Below are positions 38,010 through 51,514 of a stretch of 64,000 nt of DNA, in pieces. The stretch is from Trochalopteron elliotii (lineage: Eukaryota; Chordata; Aves; Passeriformes; Leiothrichidae). The first letter of the stretch is position 1. Every line of letters begins with the position of its first letter. Position numbers and translations under genes: made by a program. The notes under the pieces were generated by a model. It saw nothing but the letters and a program-made list of their open reading frames with translations, had not been told where the DNA came from and searched no databases. Location of the stretch: NCBI GenBank assembly GCA_024734555.1, contig JANPWX010000247.1:1268563-1332562 (forward strand), written 5' to 3'.

Positions 38010-39185
38010 GGAATATTTTCTGGTAAAAAGACAAAGTGAAAACTTCAGATCTCAAGATATTTAAAAATCAATGAAACTTCATTTGTTTCAGCCAGCATTT
38101 TAAGAACTTTGACTGTAAGTGTAGCTCTGAAGAACAGCCTTTGAAGATTTACTGTTGACAAGTTGGGTGTATTAATTTACATGTGTATATGTGTGTAGAA
38201 TGCTTAAAATATTTGAAATCTCAATTGATTCACAATCACCCTACTTAGGAACTGTAACTCTGTACTTTTTCTTTTTGACTGAACAGACAAAAAAGGAGCA
38301 AATATAATTTCCAGTTACACTGAAATTTTCTTTTTCACTTTTTCAACAGACCAAAATATCTCACATGTATAGAAACATGTAGATTGAATTTATGGTAGAA
38401 AATTCCTGTTGGTTTGGGTTTGTTTTTTTTTATCAGTAGTATATTTGTCTTCCCTTTACCGTTTTACATACATATATTGTTCTTTTTTATACATTACATG
38501 TTGTTTTGAATTTAACATTAATTAGTTAATTAATTAACATGATTTAGTTCTGAACAATTACCAGGAACTGTCTATGTAAGGAAGCAAGCCTAAATACTTA
38601 GCTTTTTTTTTTCAGCTTTTTAATAGATTTAAAAATATATTTTTTAAGTGGACCTCAGTCTTGCAGACTGAAAATTCTGTGTATTCAAACCTTCAGCTGA
38701 CTTCTAAGGAAGAATTTGGAGATATACATATGAATGGACATGAGCAAGATGACAGAATTTTGAGAGACAGTATAAGGTAGAAGCTTTCATTGGCTATGAA
38801 GTTTGCCCCTCTCTCTCTCTCACTCAGCCTCTTCTGTCCAGTAACTGGGAGATCTTCTTACCTGTTGTAACTTTATATACATCCATCCAAGCTGTACTAT
38901 AATGAGAAAAATCTTTTTTATTCTATTTATTTTATCTGTGATCACTTCCTACTGTCATCTCGTGTTCATATTAATAGAGAATAGGGATTTCATTATGGGC
39001 ACTGTCTCTGATCATATGCCCCATGCCAGGGCTTCATTTCTGTTTACCTGCCAGTTGTTAAGTTGCTTATGGTAGAGATTTTTTTTTAAAACTGTCCAGA
39101 AGCAATCCTCTCCTCAAGAGAGCCTAGAGTCTGTAGCATATACTTAATACTGCTGAAAATAAATAGCAAAACAACAAATAATAAT
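38010..39185 (+). other. EFCAB11: Putative 3' UTR of EFCAB11
   Basis: Sequence directly after the stop codon is AT-rich and repeat-free, as many avian 3' UTRs are. The first canonical AATAAA downstream is at 39158-39163, which would give a UTR of about 1.17 kb. The extent is a guess, since an earlier variant signal could be used. A short (CT)6 run lies at 38809-38820. Confidence 0.35.
39158..39163 (+). terminator. Candidate polyadenylation signal for EFCAB11
   Basis: First AATAAA on the + strand after the EFCAB11 stop codon. The sequence just downstream is A-rich, and a GT-richer stretch comes only around 39310-39350, so support is modest. Confidence 0.3.
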
Positions 39186-41429
39186 AATGATCAGTAAGAG
39201 GAAGAGAGTACCAATTTTACCCTTAAGTCAAGAGAGTCTCCATTTTTTTTCAATTTTCAGTGAGGCATTCCAGAGTACAATTTACAGGTGAAGTATTTAT
39301 AAAATGATATCTATGTTTTCTGTTGCTGTTACACGTATGTTTCTCTTTAGGTACAATGCAACTGGAGTCTTTCTTTATTGATTCCAAGGCAGGTAATATG
39401 TAAATAATGAGAGGAAGTTGGAGACACTGAGTGTATCAGCAGATATACCTGGTTCTGTGTATAAAAGCCAAGTACCTGCTAGATGAAATGAGCTGTAACT
39501 CAAATATGATGCTTTATGTGCTAATCAGTGGGAGCAAACTGGTATTGCCTTTGAAAGGTGGTGGTAAGACATGCTGATTGGAGCTTTGCCTTAGAAATGG
39601 CATTTCCCAATACATGAATGCTTTCATAAGAGATTCATCAGCATAGATGTTAATTAGCAATATCATCACATGCTCTTCTGAGATGTAGGAGATTGAATTA
39701 TTGTCCCACAGGGATAGTTGCTACAGGTCTATGCACAGTCATGAGAAAATGTATGGCAGTTTGCTGTGTTATTCCTTAGACTGTATTTTTTTGTTCAGTA
39801 GACCTCAGTTTTTTTGGTGCCTAGATCCTGTACCCTTCCCAAACACTAAATCTATGCAGTATTATTTTATTGTGATATATTATCTTATCATTATTTATTA
39901 TTTTACTTATTTAAAAAATAATTGTTTCATTCATAAGGAGCAGTTAAAAATGTTATGGCCTCCTGTTTATATTTCTAGTATATTTGTTGTCCAAATAGCT
40001 GACAATATGTATGCTATATTGTACATGCATAATATTCTGTGAAATATTTTACCAAAGAAAAAGATCAATGCTTTTTAATAGTAAGAAATGTATGTATCTT
40101 ATATATATGGCAAGGAACTCTAGAGTGGAAAGTACTCTTATCTCCTTTATTTCCACATGTTCTCAATCCTCATTTTCTCAAGGACTTGAAAAGATGCTAT
40201 GAACGTGAATTCCTGAGTCAACATAAACTCCAGGAGATGCCAATGACATTTTTTTACCATGTTGGAAATTTTTAGAAAAGAGCAGGTTTATATTAAAGGA
40301 TGATAAGTGCTCTCATTTCTCTTCCCATGGGGACTGACAGAAAGGAACTGCTGATGACCACAGTGAAGTGGAATTGAGTAGGCCATGGTGACACTCTTCC
40401 TTTTGAATACTAGAATGGAAATTAATTACTAGCTACTTCTTGTCTGGGTTTTGGCTAGCAAAGTGCAGAAACACTTCAGCCTTGACTAAAACTGGATAAA
40501 ATTAGGAGTGTCATTTATTAGGTGATGGCCTATTCTTGATAATAGTTTGGGAAAAAAACAAAAGCAATAGGTACCCAGCTATTGGGTGAAAGGGGCTACA
40601 TGCTCCTCAGTTTTTGTTTTCTGCTGCTGGTGTTACAACTCAACATCAAATGTTAACATGGAAGGGTTGGTAGAGCTAAGAGCTATGATCAACCTTAGCC
40701 TACAAGCTGCAACTCTGACAACTCAGTTTAACTCCAGAGTGACATAAAATGAGACTATTCACTCATTAGCAGGTTACATTCTTATCTGCAACATTTCCAA
40801 GAGTGTAAGGACATCAATGATGAAAGTGATATGGGCTGAGATAATAAAATGTTTTTGTTTGATTGCTGCCATCTTTGCCCCTGAGAGCCATAACAGTCTG
40901 AACCTCTAGAAGTGAAAAAAACCTAGTTGCAGTAGCTAAAGAGCCATTGCTCTCTAACAAATAGTTATTCATGTACCTTATGGAACAGGGGATGTTCAGG
41001 ATTTACTTACCAGAATATTATACTATCTTTTCAAAGTTAATGAGTACATTTGCTTTCTTACTACATAAACTTTTTCTTGTTTTCTGACATCTCATTTCCT
41101 TAACAAACAGTATTTCCTTGTTAAAAGTATCCATTAAAAATATTTACTTTCCAAGTGAGTGATCATCTGTTTAAATTATTTTTAAATGTATCCTTTATAT
41201 GGTTAGCCAATTGCCACCATTTTATAGCAAATAGATTATACAGCCATAAATGTTATCAAAGTATATTTGATGTGTTCCCCTGGGGCTTCTGTAATTACCT
41301 ATAGCTGTTGAAATCTAGTAATCTGTAATTTCCTTTTAAAGGATTTCATGGTTTAGACTTTTTACCATGGTCTGTACAGACAGCAAAAAAGGGCAATCTG
41401 TTTTAAACTGAAAGAGGGTAGGTTTAATT
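39186..41429. other. Unannotated intergenic DNA downstream of EFCAB11
   Basis: About 2.2 kb, no repeat family or exon recognised. The 113-codon + frame at 39701-40042 is rich in I, Y and F from A/T runs and has no domain. Confidence 0.5.
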
Positions 41430-41605
41430 TGGACAAGTTTTTCTGAGAAGCTGTGAATTCTCCATCACTGGAAGCATTCAAGGTCAGGCTGGATGGGGCT
41501 TTGAGTGACCTGATCTTGTGAAAGATATCCCTGCTCATGACAGGGGGATGGACTAGATGACCTTTAAATGTTCTACCCAACCAATCCCATTCTATGTTTC
41601 CATTA
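41430..41605 (+). mobile_element. CR1 LINE 3' end (short)
   Basis: In + orientation the order is CATCACTGGAAGCATTCAAG, GTCAGGCTGGATGGGGCTTT, GGGGGATGGACTAGATGACC and an eroded end ACCAATCCCATTCTATG. This is the standard last 170 bases of CR1. The tail repeat is reduced to a single copy. It is the first CR1 in the sense orientation relative to EFCAB11, and it lies beyond that gene. Confidence 0.9.
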
Positions 41606-42814
41606 TTTTATTTATTGAATGAACAATTGTAAAACAAGGGTCTTTGGGCAACATGACATTCCTGATGGCCTGGCCAGTGTAATATACTGTAATCTGGGAG
41701 AGTTTTCACCGAAAAAGAATTCAGACAATTAAGTCAAATATCAAGATTGGCCATGCATAAATATTTTTTTTACTTTTTTCCCTGTCAAATAATATTTCAT
41801 CCATTTATTCATTAATCAGAAGAATAAAAATAAATTTATATGTGCAGTGCATCATAGAATAGGCAGTATTTCCCTATAAGGTTCCCAAAATAAAACTTTG
41901 TGTGAAGATAGTACATTAAGTTTGTGGCAGTGTTACTGTGTCTTCTATCTTTAATCAGCTGTGTGGGTGGTGGCTGACTAGTCAGAGTAACTAGCTGACA
42001 CACAAAATGTCACAGTTCAAAGAAAAGCTTTGGCATGACTCTCATTTACTATAATTTATCAGCTTTACACTTCTCTGGCAATGAAATGCCATCTTAAAAT
42101 CAGGATGAATTACAACTGCATTCTGCATTCCTGCTTTGATTCCTTAACACTATTCTTTGGGAAGGCTGCCCAAACATAGAAAAGAGTCAGGCCTATTTGT
42201 TTAACATTTTGTGTAGAGATTCCTGGTAACAATCTGAGAAAATACATCGTACCATGGTCTAAAAGAAATAGTAGTAACAACTGGGGGTTTTGAAAATAGT
42301 TATTTAAGGATCCATATTTGAGCCTCTTATTTGCAAGAGGTAAAAAATTAGCGATGAATTTTAAAGGAGCACAGAGGTTGCACATGCATTAGCATTTTGT
42401 CCCAAAGCAGAGCAGTTCTGAAGAGAATCCCCTGATCTTCTCCACTTTGTGTGTATTGGTTGGGTTTGCAGAGTGATTTTGGTGCATGCAAATCAAGATT
42501 CGTTCTGGAGAGGAATAAACTAGAAGACCATTCTGGACTCACCTGAAACATGCAGCAATACCCAATGGAAGCATGAGTCTGAATAATGACTACTTTGCAC
42601 CACCATGAAGTTCTCCAAGCCTTCCTGCACGTCAAGCAGTCCAGCTGACCATCAGCAACAAGGCACCCCATTCCTCATGTCTCGTTTGTGAATTGAAAGA
42701 AAAGCCAGTGTCACTGCCCTCCGTGTCCTGTTGGATTCGTTTCCGTGGCTCAAGGCCTTTCTTAGTCCTTTCAATGGGATCTTTGCATGTTGATCAAAGT
42801 TAGAGTGGGGGTAG
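41606..42814. other. Unannotated intergenic DNA
   Basis: About 1.2 kb. Minus frames of 91 and 107 codons at 42110-42671 overlap each other and show no domain. The piece just before the next CR1 may include diverged CR1 sequence, but I could not confirm it. Confidence 0.45.
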
Positions 42815-43065
42815 AGTTTGGCAATCTGTTCCAGTGTCTCACCACTCATACAGTAAAGAATTTCTTCCTAATACCTAATCTAGACCTACTTTCTTTCAGT
42901 TTGAGACCATTTCCCTTGTCCTGTCACTACATTCTCTCACAAAAAGTCCCTCTCCAGCTTTCTTGTTGGATCCCCTCAGATCCTGGAAGGCAGCAATTAG
43001 GTTCCCCCAAAACTTTCTCTTTTCCAGACTGAACAAACCAAATTCCCTCAGCCCCTCCTACTAAA
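42815..43065 (-). mobile_element. CR1 LINE fragment, 3' end missing
   Basis: Reverse complement of CR1: CTGTTCCAGTGTCTCACCAC, AGAATTTCTTCCTAATACCT, TTTCAGTTTGAGACCATTTC and CTTGTCCTGTCACTAC, then GACTGAACAAACC and CTCAGCCCCTCCT at the high-coordinate end. About 250 bp remain. The terminal repeat and the stretch around the usual GGTTGGAC-like motif are absent, so both ends are truncated or eroded. Confidence 0.88.
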
Positions 43066-46000
43066 TTACTGGTTTTGCACTGAAGTACTTGCTAATGTAG
43101 AGTTAGACAGGAAGTCTGGTGTTTAAAATTGCTTTGATACCCATGCTGTGGAGAATATCTCAGCCTTAGTCAAATGATATCTCTCACTGACACCAGGGAG
43201 GAGTATTTATTTGTGTGCTCCAGTCCAGTGTGCATTTGTTTATAAAATTCTTTAAAAGAATCATTCTTATTTTTTTTAGTTTAATTTACTCTTGGCTTTA
43301 CTAAATGCAACAAAAAGTTGAATAATGTGAACAAAGATGGCTTACAAACTACCTATGACAATTAAGACACCTACAATGGTGCATCTTAGAATGAGTTGCT
43401 GTGTTAAAAGATCTGAGATAGGTCTCCTGAGAAAAGCCTAGTAGCTGCAGAATATTCTTTTAAATACTTCATCTTTCTTGGAGAAGAAAGCTGTGATAGA
43501 TGTTAAATAATTGTGAAATATTCAGTGGCATATTGAGATGTAACAGATGCTATGGAATCATGTTATAGTCAAACATTGTACTAATTTTGTAAGTGTCATA
43601 TATTTGTTAGCATTCCTATTTCTAGCTAAGGGCAATCTTGAGAGTTAGTAATATGAAATCTAGTGATAAAAGAGTACAAATAACAAGTCATTTGAAGCTC
43701 TGCTCACCCACTCCGTTGGGAAGGCAGCATACAGACATATGTATCTATCTCAAAAGGCCTCAGAAGTTGAATTACATGACATTCTGACTTTTGACAGTAC
43801 TGTCTTGAAAGAGGAAAACCCTATTCCAGTACTGACATCTTGTGCCAAAAGAAAGCAGCCCTGAGATAGGACCACAAGTACCCTGGATTTTTCAAGTCCT
43901 CATTTGGAAGACAGGTAAACCTGACCTGATAAACTAGCATATATGTTAGGAACATGTTTTAAGGTTTCCTTTTATTTCTAAGGGGGTCTTGGTCTGAACC
44001 AATATATTTAATTAAACGTTTTGGGATGGAAGGTGCTATTTGGTTTTTTCATAGTTAGCTTTGTGAAATGGACACTTTTTATTGGATATTTTAATAATAC
44101 CCTGAAGTCGGATCTGCAAGGAAAATTATAGAACAGAACAAATGATGGAGCCCAAAAAACCTTTCTGGACAGAGACAAAATTTCACCACATGAAAGATCA
44201 AAAGCAGAGTCCTGAAATTTAAGATAAATGCAAGAAAATTGTAATTGTGCTATGAGACAGATCCAGGATCCACCTCTTCCAAAGTGCAGTCTCTGACAGT
44301 TAGTAGCAGTGGTCATGTAGCAATAGGGGTGTTGAAGAGTGATGCCTCCTAAAATGCTCTATGTGTCTGTGAGTCCAGCAGCCAGAGATTCACATCTCCC
44401 CTCCATCGTGTAGTGTACTAGAGACGTGATTCTGTTCTCAATCACACTTGCTCCTCTTTATGTGTCTTTTTTTCAGTCCTGCTTTTTTTCAGTCTTTTTG
44501 AGATGATCAGAACTATGCTCACTACTGAGGTTGTGGAAATAACTGTGGCTTTATATAGCAGCATAATAATGTTTCCCATATTATGTTCTGTAGCTTTCAT
44601 ATTAAGAATTAAGATTCATTAGTGAAATGGATGTAGAGTTAATTCAGAAATGTTAGGACGCAGTTACATTTCTCTTTATTTTTGCCATTATCTTCATTCA
44701 TACATGATCTATAACTGTAATATCAGAAAAAATACATACATATATACTATATGTATCATAAATAAGAAATAAAAATTAGAAGTCAGACTATTTATAATAT
44801 TTAAGCACCTAAACAAATAGGAAGGTCTTTTAAACAAATAGGCCTTTTAATCTGCAAAATGATTGAGGCAGCTAAGTGCTAGCTTGTACTGAAATCTAAT
44901 AGTACATCACTTTGAAAACCCTGCAGGAATTAGCCTGCAGTTTAAGGGCTTTTTTAAAGATTAGACACTTTATATGAATAAATAGAAAAAGGAAGGATTT
45001 TAAAAATCAGATACCAATCACAGAAAGCCTCAGTCACGCAATTTTCTGAGAACATGTGGTAGATCCTCAGACTGGTATTTGACCACTGGTGGATTTATAG
45101 ACTGTAGAGCAGTATAATGCAGAATGCTGCCTAGAAACAAGGTTTGAGGTCTATGCTCTGCTGTGGTGATACAGCTGTGCTGCTCTGAGTGGGAAGAGCC
45201 CTCCCAGCATCTGCTGAGAACCCTCTGCACTGCTGTCCCATGCTCCATCTGCCCTGTTAGGCAAGGAGCATTCAAATCTCTGTGCAGTGCCACAACTTGT
45301 GTGTATTATGATCAGACAGAGACTGCCTCATAGAGAGATTTGCTCCCTTCACAATGATCCATGAGAACAGCTGCAGATGTCTAAACTTGGCAAATCACCT
45401 GAATTTACTGGACCTTAAGAAAAATGAGTCATACAGATTTATTAAAAAAACCATTTAATACTGAAACTTATTAGGTGCTTTGACCAAGACTGGTCAGAAA
45501 CTATGTTAACATTGTTGCTATAATTATGACATTTTCTCCTAATTGTAAAAACTGTCATGATCTACGAGTTGGAATGATGTGTTAAAATTTACATCAGGAA
45601 AAGATGAGTTTTTAGACATACAGAATGGAAAGCTGTAAGTCAAGGGTGAGAAGTCATGTTGGATCTCTACTGAGAGCTCATCTTGGCAAAAAGAACAGTA
45701 GAATGACAAGAAAAAAATATATTTGTAACTCACTGATTTGTACCAGTTCTGCGTTGCAGTGATTCATCATTGCAGTTCTTTGTTCTCTATGAGAATTCTC
45801 TACCTATAATATGGAACAAAACATATTTAGAAATGGTGTACACAGGGCAAGGGACATAAAGAAATTCAGGCACCTTTGTCCTCCTGAAATAATATGAACT
45901 TCAGAAATGCCCTATGGGTCAGGTCTGTGGTCCATTAAGTTCAATAGCCTGCCTGCAACTGTGCTTATGGGAAACACTCTTTGGAAAGGGCACAGAAGCC

Positions 46001-46926
46001 AGAGTGTTGCCTGCAGTTCAGTCCCCTTATACTGCTTTAGCATCCACAGACACCAGATTAAGAAAGCTGGAAGGCACTCTGCTAGTCTTAAAGACTTATG
46101 AAGCAAAACCCCCAAACATTTACTTTTACCAGAATTGCTAAACACAGGCTAAACTAAACTTGTCATGGCTGGGACTGTTCCAATCACAGTTGAAAAAACA
46201 AAAGCTAGACTCTGTCATAAGAAAATGTAAATAGTCAAAGACTTTAAAGCATATTTATGATCTTTTATATAGATATATCATTCAGTATTCTTTTACAGCA
46301 TGCTCCATTCTCCTAGGGAGCATATAAATGAGATTATATTTTAGCTGCTAATTAATAGTTTTCCACAGCCTTCTGACAACAGAGGAAATTCTTCAGTGTC
46401 AGCTTTGCTCTCCCTTGCACCTACTTTCTTTGAAATTACTTTCATCCTGCTTTCAGCAAGACTATAGCTCTTAACAGGGGCTTTGGTATCAAAGACGGAA
46501 AGATTCAAAGATGGACTTACACACAGAAATCCTTCAGTTATATTTTACTTCAAAACTTCTATCTATTTGGGCTAAAAATGAGAAAATTATTTCTCTCAAT
46601 GACATACCCCTGTATTTTATAAAGACATTCCCAATGCAGTTTGTGTATTGCATTAAATGTGTCCAAATGTGGTGAAAATAATGAGCTGTCCACTTAATTA
46701 TTTCCAGGTCTTCAATAATCTACAAAAAACCACAATCATTAGAAAGTAACATAATTTAAAAAAATTTAAAAATATAAATCTTACATAAAACTGTTCAGGA
46801 AAGATTTCTCATAAATTTCTAAATGAAGGTATGCTGCATTGCTTCTATACCATAATTTCAAAATCTGATGCCACTTAGTATGGGATCAAATCCCTCACAG
46901 AGGCTGTCATATCAGACCAACATAAA
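43066..46926. other. Unannotated intergenic DNA
   Basis: About 3.9 kb with no recognised exon or repeat. A GC-richer patch with an 87-codon minus frame (45030-45293) has no known domain. Overlapping frames of 64-77 codons at 45907-46145 on both strands are shadows of one another. Confidence 0.5.
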
Positions 46927-46988
46927 TAGTTGGACTTGGTGATCTGAAAGGTCTTTTCCACAGTAGCTGTTCCCATGATTCTATGATT
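46927..46988 (+). mobile_element. CR1 LINE terminal 60 bases
   Basis: AGTTGGACTTGGTGATCTGA, AAGGTCTTTTCCACAGTAGC and CATGATTCTATGATTA give the last 62 bases of a CR1 copy with almost two tail-repeat units. Such extreme 5' truncation is common for this family. Confidence 0.85.
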
Positions 46989-49807
46989 AATACAGCAGAC
47001 TCATAATTCCAACTTTATTTAACAAGGTCTGATTTTAAAAAATGTGTTGATTGACATAAGTATAGTACCATCCTGTGACTTCTGATGGGGTATGGCATTC
47101 TCTCATGCATATCTGCATTTCTCACTTATATTTGGTCTTTTTTATGCCATTCTTGCACTGTAAAGGGATGCTAGAATGAGTGTTAATGTGTTTTATACCC
47201 CATTTATATTCCTAAAATGGTATAAAATGAACAAATGAAGAACATAAGTGAGGTTATTTTATGTAACTTTGTATGTGTTTAAAGTTGTGGGCTTCTCTGT
47301 GAGATTGTACAGAGTATCTCAGATTCCAGGAAATATTACATCTTCCCAAGTGAATGGCAATAATTGAAGTACCTATCTTCCATCTCTCACTTTAGAGGTT
47401 TTCTTCACTCCCTCTGTTACACAATCGTTATGGATGTGACATCCTGTTATTACATGAAAAAGTAGAGATTTCCAGGAGATAAAATCTCAATTAATACAAG
47501 GACCCTTTGAGTGTACATCGCTGGTAAGTCTAGCTAAAAATTCCTCTGAAGGAGAATGTGAAGCCAAGACAAATGTTAAACAGATTGCATTTCAGTGTTT
47601 TCCAGAGGTAGCCTGAGTCTTCATATTCTTACATGATTGACTTCAAGTTCATTTCTACTTTCCTTTCTATTTACTTTTTGACAGCATGAATTTAGTTTAC
47701 GTTATTTTAAACAATATTTAGACATTTGTTGATAAAGTTGTTATATACAAAGAAGAGGTTTAAACATGTTACTGTCTTTAACAGTCCTGCTGATTGTATA
47801 GCAGAAATACTGATAGGGACTTACTGAAGTCACTGCTTTGAAGAATAGAACTGAAAAGGGCACAAAGGCAAAAGTAGACCAAGCCTGTCAGTGTCACATC
47901 AGGCTGACCAGAGCATCTCAGGACAATTGAGAAACCTTGGAATATGACACTAGAAATGCATTTCAAGTACTGAAAGAGATACACAAACGAATTAATTTGT
48001 GGGTTTCATACAAAAGAAGTTATAGTAACATAAAACTATTTTGGGTTTAGACATGATTGTAATAGTAATATTAGTTGTGTCTGCTGATATGCATTCCATT
48101 TCACCCAATGTGAATCCAACACTGGCAGGACCACATAGGCACCAGTGAAGGTAAATGTGGAATTTTTAAAAGTATGAAACTTAGAGCCATATCTCACTGA
48201 AGTTACATACAACACATTTCTGAAGACTTTAGGGCTTGACTTGGGACAAGACGATATGAGCTAATTTATATCAGTGAAAAGTAGCTGAAACTAAGATGCT
48301 TTCAAATATCTGAGCTAATTATTCTGTTGCTAACTGTAAATGTCTCTATGCTGTGCTCCACAGCAAAGAAATACCCCTGCGCATTTTTCAATATCCCATC
48401 CATAGCCAGTGGAATCAGAGGTGTCAGACAAGATTTTATTTTGTCAGCATAATCTTGAATGCTGATGATATGTATGAAAACAGTAATCTAGTTACATGTC
48501 AACTGTTGGAAATTTTGTTGGAAGATTTGCAACTACACAAAGCATCTTTTTACTTACAACTTATATTTCATTCAAAAACCATTTCTCCCCAATAAACAAG
48601 AAATACCATGATGCTATTTTGTAGTCACTTTTCAGAGCATATCAGTTAATCTAACTCTACAGTTACACTGTTACTGTATATTAGAAAACACATGAGATGT
48701 TTGGTTACCTGCAATATAGAGCTAGGGTTATCTTAAACTTGGCTTTTTTATGCCTTTTAAAGCTGTCATGCTGTAAACTGCATGCAATCCAGTAAAAAAA
48801 CAGTTTTCTTTCCTTTAAATACAGTTGATCACTATTTCAGGAATATTTACCACATCAGCATCTATCCTTGCACAAGATCCCAGTAGGCAAAGTACTCTGC
48901 AACCGTGTCTAAGAGGGTCTCTGCCTCCCAGAATAGGGTACATAGTTCATCTTTCCTGCTGGTGAGATAAAATACTTACTCCACTGTTTTATGACTGATT
49001 TTACTTATCTCCAGCTATGCAAATGCCACATTTTTGCATGCTTTGCAAAACCTGTTAACGCCCCTTCCTGAATCAATCAACAGCAAACCTGAATATTTCA
49101 CCTCTGTGAAACAGTCTCAGTTATTATCATAAAAATCACATGGGCAACAGTAGGCTGGCAATCTATGTTTGATGTTTTTCCTCCCTGCAGCAGATAATAT
49201 ATGTGCATAATTGCTCAAGTGCCATCTGGTTGCAACTTAAGATGTGTTGCTCATTGATAATGAAAGCACTGATTTGGTCCCCACACATAAAATGGAAGTC
49301 TGTTTAACACAAGTATGCATGATTTTGTAGGACCCTGATATAAAAAAAGAGCAATGCCTTGTCAAAACCTTTTATGAAATGTGTATTCAATAATAGTTTT
49401 TCTAAATAGACTGAAAATATGGCTGAAAGAGACCTGATTGTTTTGGAATTGAAAAGTTTAATTGTTGCTATGAGCATGGAGTGGCAGCATGAAGCTCTCA
49501 GCCTGTTTTATCACACTATAGGGCACCCAAAGGTCTTCCCTAGTACAGAGGAAAGGAGAGAGAAGAGTGAGGTTAGAAGGTGGCTGGGGCTCAGGCCGGA
49601 GTGCACTGCAGTAAATGGCAAAACTTTCATTGATACTTGTGTGTATGCCCTTGTCTGCTCAAAACATGGGGTGATGTCAGAGCAATTGGAAAAAAACCCA
49701 AGAAGAAGCAACAACTGAGCAAAAATGTTATTCAAATGCACGGAAGACTTGCAGATATAAGGAAAAACCCATAATAATCCTTTTTTTCATGTCCATTGAT
49801 AGTGCAA
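46989..49807. other. Unannotated intergenic DNA with a possible conserved element
   Basis: About 2.8 kb. The part 48980-49290 is non-repetitive and holds a perfect octamer ATGCAAAT at about 49016 and GATAA and ATTA core sites, as in enhancer-like conserved DNA. No exon or repeat was seen. Confidence 0.4.
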
Positions 49808-50060
49808 AAGGTAATGTGATTAAACTGCGGCAAGTGAGATTTACTTTAAAGCAGGGGAAACTCTTTAATGAACAGGGAGTGACTGGCAAGGATCTCTTGC
49901 CTGAAGCAGTTGTCAAGTGCCCATTAACAGGGAGACTCTAGAAGAGGTTGAACACATACCTGCCAAGATAAGCTTAGCCCATTCTGCCATGGGGCAGGGA
50001 GATGAAAGAACGACCTCTCAGATCCTTCCAACCCCTGCTGTGGTCCTCTGTATTCTGCAT
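49808..50060 (+). mobile_element. CR1 LINE 3' fragment, diverged
   Basis: The + strand has AAACTGCGGCAAGTGAGATT followed by a run resembling the CR1 segment before the 3' end. AGAGGTTGAACACATACCTG, CCATGGGGCAGGGAGATG, CTCTCAGATCCTTCCAACCC and GTATTCTG then form the worn 3' end. The order and spacing fit one element of about 250 bp with substitutions and small deletions. Confidence 0.78.
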
Positions 50061-50744
50061 GGAGACTCCTCATCTCTCATGCCTTTGTAGCAACATTTGT
50101 GCATAACTTGTCATTTCAAGGAGCAATGCTCTTAGCAGTTCTTCCCTTTGACCAGTGTTTGAGACAAGAAATAGGTGAAGCATTATGTATTTGTTTTTTT
50201 AAAATCAGTTTTTAAATTTGCTTGTCTATGTGATAATGTTCATTTATAATCACAGATTATTGGCATTTCAAATGTGGGCAAAGTGATAAGGGAGGTGATT
50301 AGCAGCTTATTATTAATTTGCTGCTTTTATTTTTGGGAAATTAACATTCTGGCAAGAAATTTAATTGGACTTTTGTTAATTCTCACAGTGACGCCTTGCT
50401 TTTTTTCTTTTGGGACTGTAGAGAAAGCCAGCATCTGGTGTTTGAGGATGCTAGGGACTTACAACATATTATGTCTAATATCTCTACTGTGAATAAACAA
50501 AATGAATAATTAAGTGAATTATGAGGTATCCTGAATGCAGACTTCTCTGACGGTATCTATGGAATGTTTGTACTCCTGTCATTTGTTCTCTGTTGGGCAT
50601 CTTAGGCAGCACGTTGCCCACATGGATATTCACAAGGTATTTTTTTCAGGCAAAATTCAGAAATAATACTAACAAAGGTTGTTAGATATGAAGAGACACT
50701 TTTGCTCTTCTGAGCTCTATCTGTCTGTATGAAAGGGGAAAACA
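50061..50744. other. Unannotated intergenic DNA
   Basis: About 0.7 kb of AT-rich sequence with nothing recognised. Confidence 0.5.
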
Positions 50745-51170
50745 TAAGAATAGGAGAATTTGTGTCATGGCCTCAAGGACACTGATAGGCCTGGCTGCCC
50801 CTGCCTGGATTCCCCCAGGGCCACCCCCACCCTGCTTATGGCTCAAGACCCCATGTCAGCCCCCCAGGGCCATCAGCCCCAGCAGTGCCACAGCAGGGCT
50901 GGTGTCCAGCTGCTCACAGCCATGGCCCCCGACAAGCCTGCCATAGCTCTGGAGTTGTGTTCCCAGCTGGTGTCTGGCCTGAGCCCAGCCTTATACCCAG
51001 GGACGTGCCCGATGCCAGTGCAGCCCCTGGTGCCCCCATCCTGCCCTGCCATCCTTCGGCTGTCCCCAGTGTCCCCAGCCTGCCCAGCTGCTCCAGTGAG
51101 CTCCCATGGCTCATAGGAAGCCACCAGGGCCTGCTGCCCCACAGCTTCTGAGGTGGTTTAAGGTCAGACA
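50745..51170. other. GC-rich, CpG-poor patch of unknown origin
   Basis: About 420 bases, sharply GC-richer than the flanks, with many CCCCAGGGCC-, CCAGC- and TGCCC-like words and few CpG. Four overlapping open frames (82-118 codons) on both strands result from the scarcity of A/T-rich stops, and none resembles a known protein. It may be the remnant of a GC-rich repeat or LTR. The similar but milder stretch 51240-51430 might belong to it. Confidence 0.5.
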
Positions 51171-51514
51171 AAATGCAGACAAGCTACATTAGAGGTGTTG
51201 TATCATCTGTCCTGATACAAAATAATTCTGTGAATTGTTGGGATATTTTACTGTTCTTGCAGCAGGGACAGACCTGGGACTTTGTTCACCTCCTGGATGC
51301 AGATGGTCTCCCCCACTGGGTCCCCCTGTCCTGCTTGGCCACCTGAGACCACACCAGGCCTCCCCTGGGGTGTAAAGAGGCAAGTCCCCATCTTTTATAG
51401 TTTCAGGACTCCTGAGAGGATGCTGCCAGTCTCTCATCAGCTCCTCTCAAAACACCAAGACTTGGCAGTTCGTTGAACTTGGATGTAATACTAGATAGAA
51501 CTAAGAGACCACAG
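51171..51514. other. Unannotated sequence between GC patch and CR1
   Basis: About 340 bases. The middle (51250-51400) is moderately GC-rich with no family recognised. Confidence 0.45.

Noticed and set aside
50760..51171. Overlapping proline- and glycine-rich open frames
   Set aside because: They occur on both strands because the patch is GC-rich; no conserved motif supports coding.
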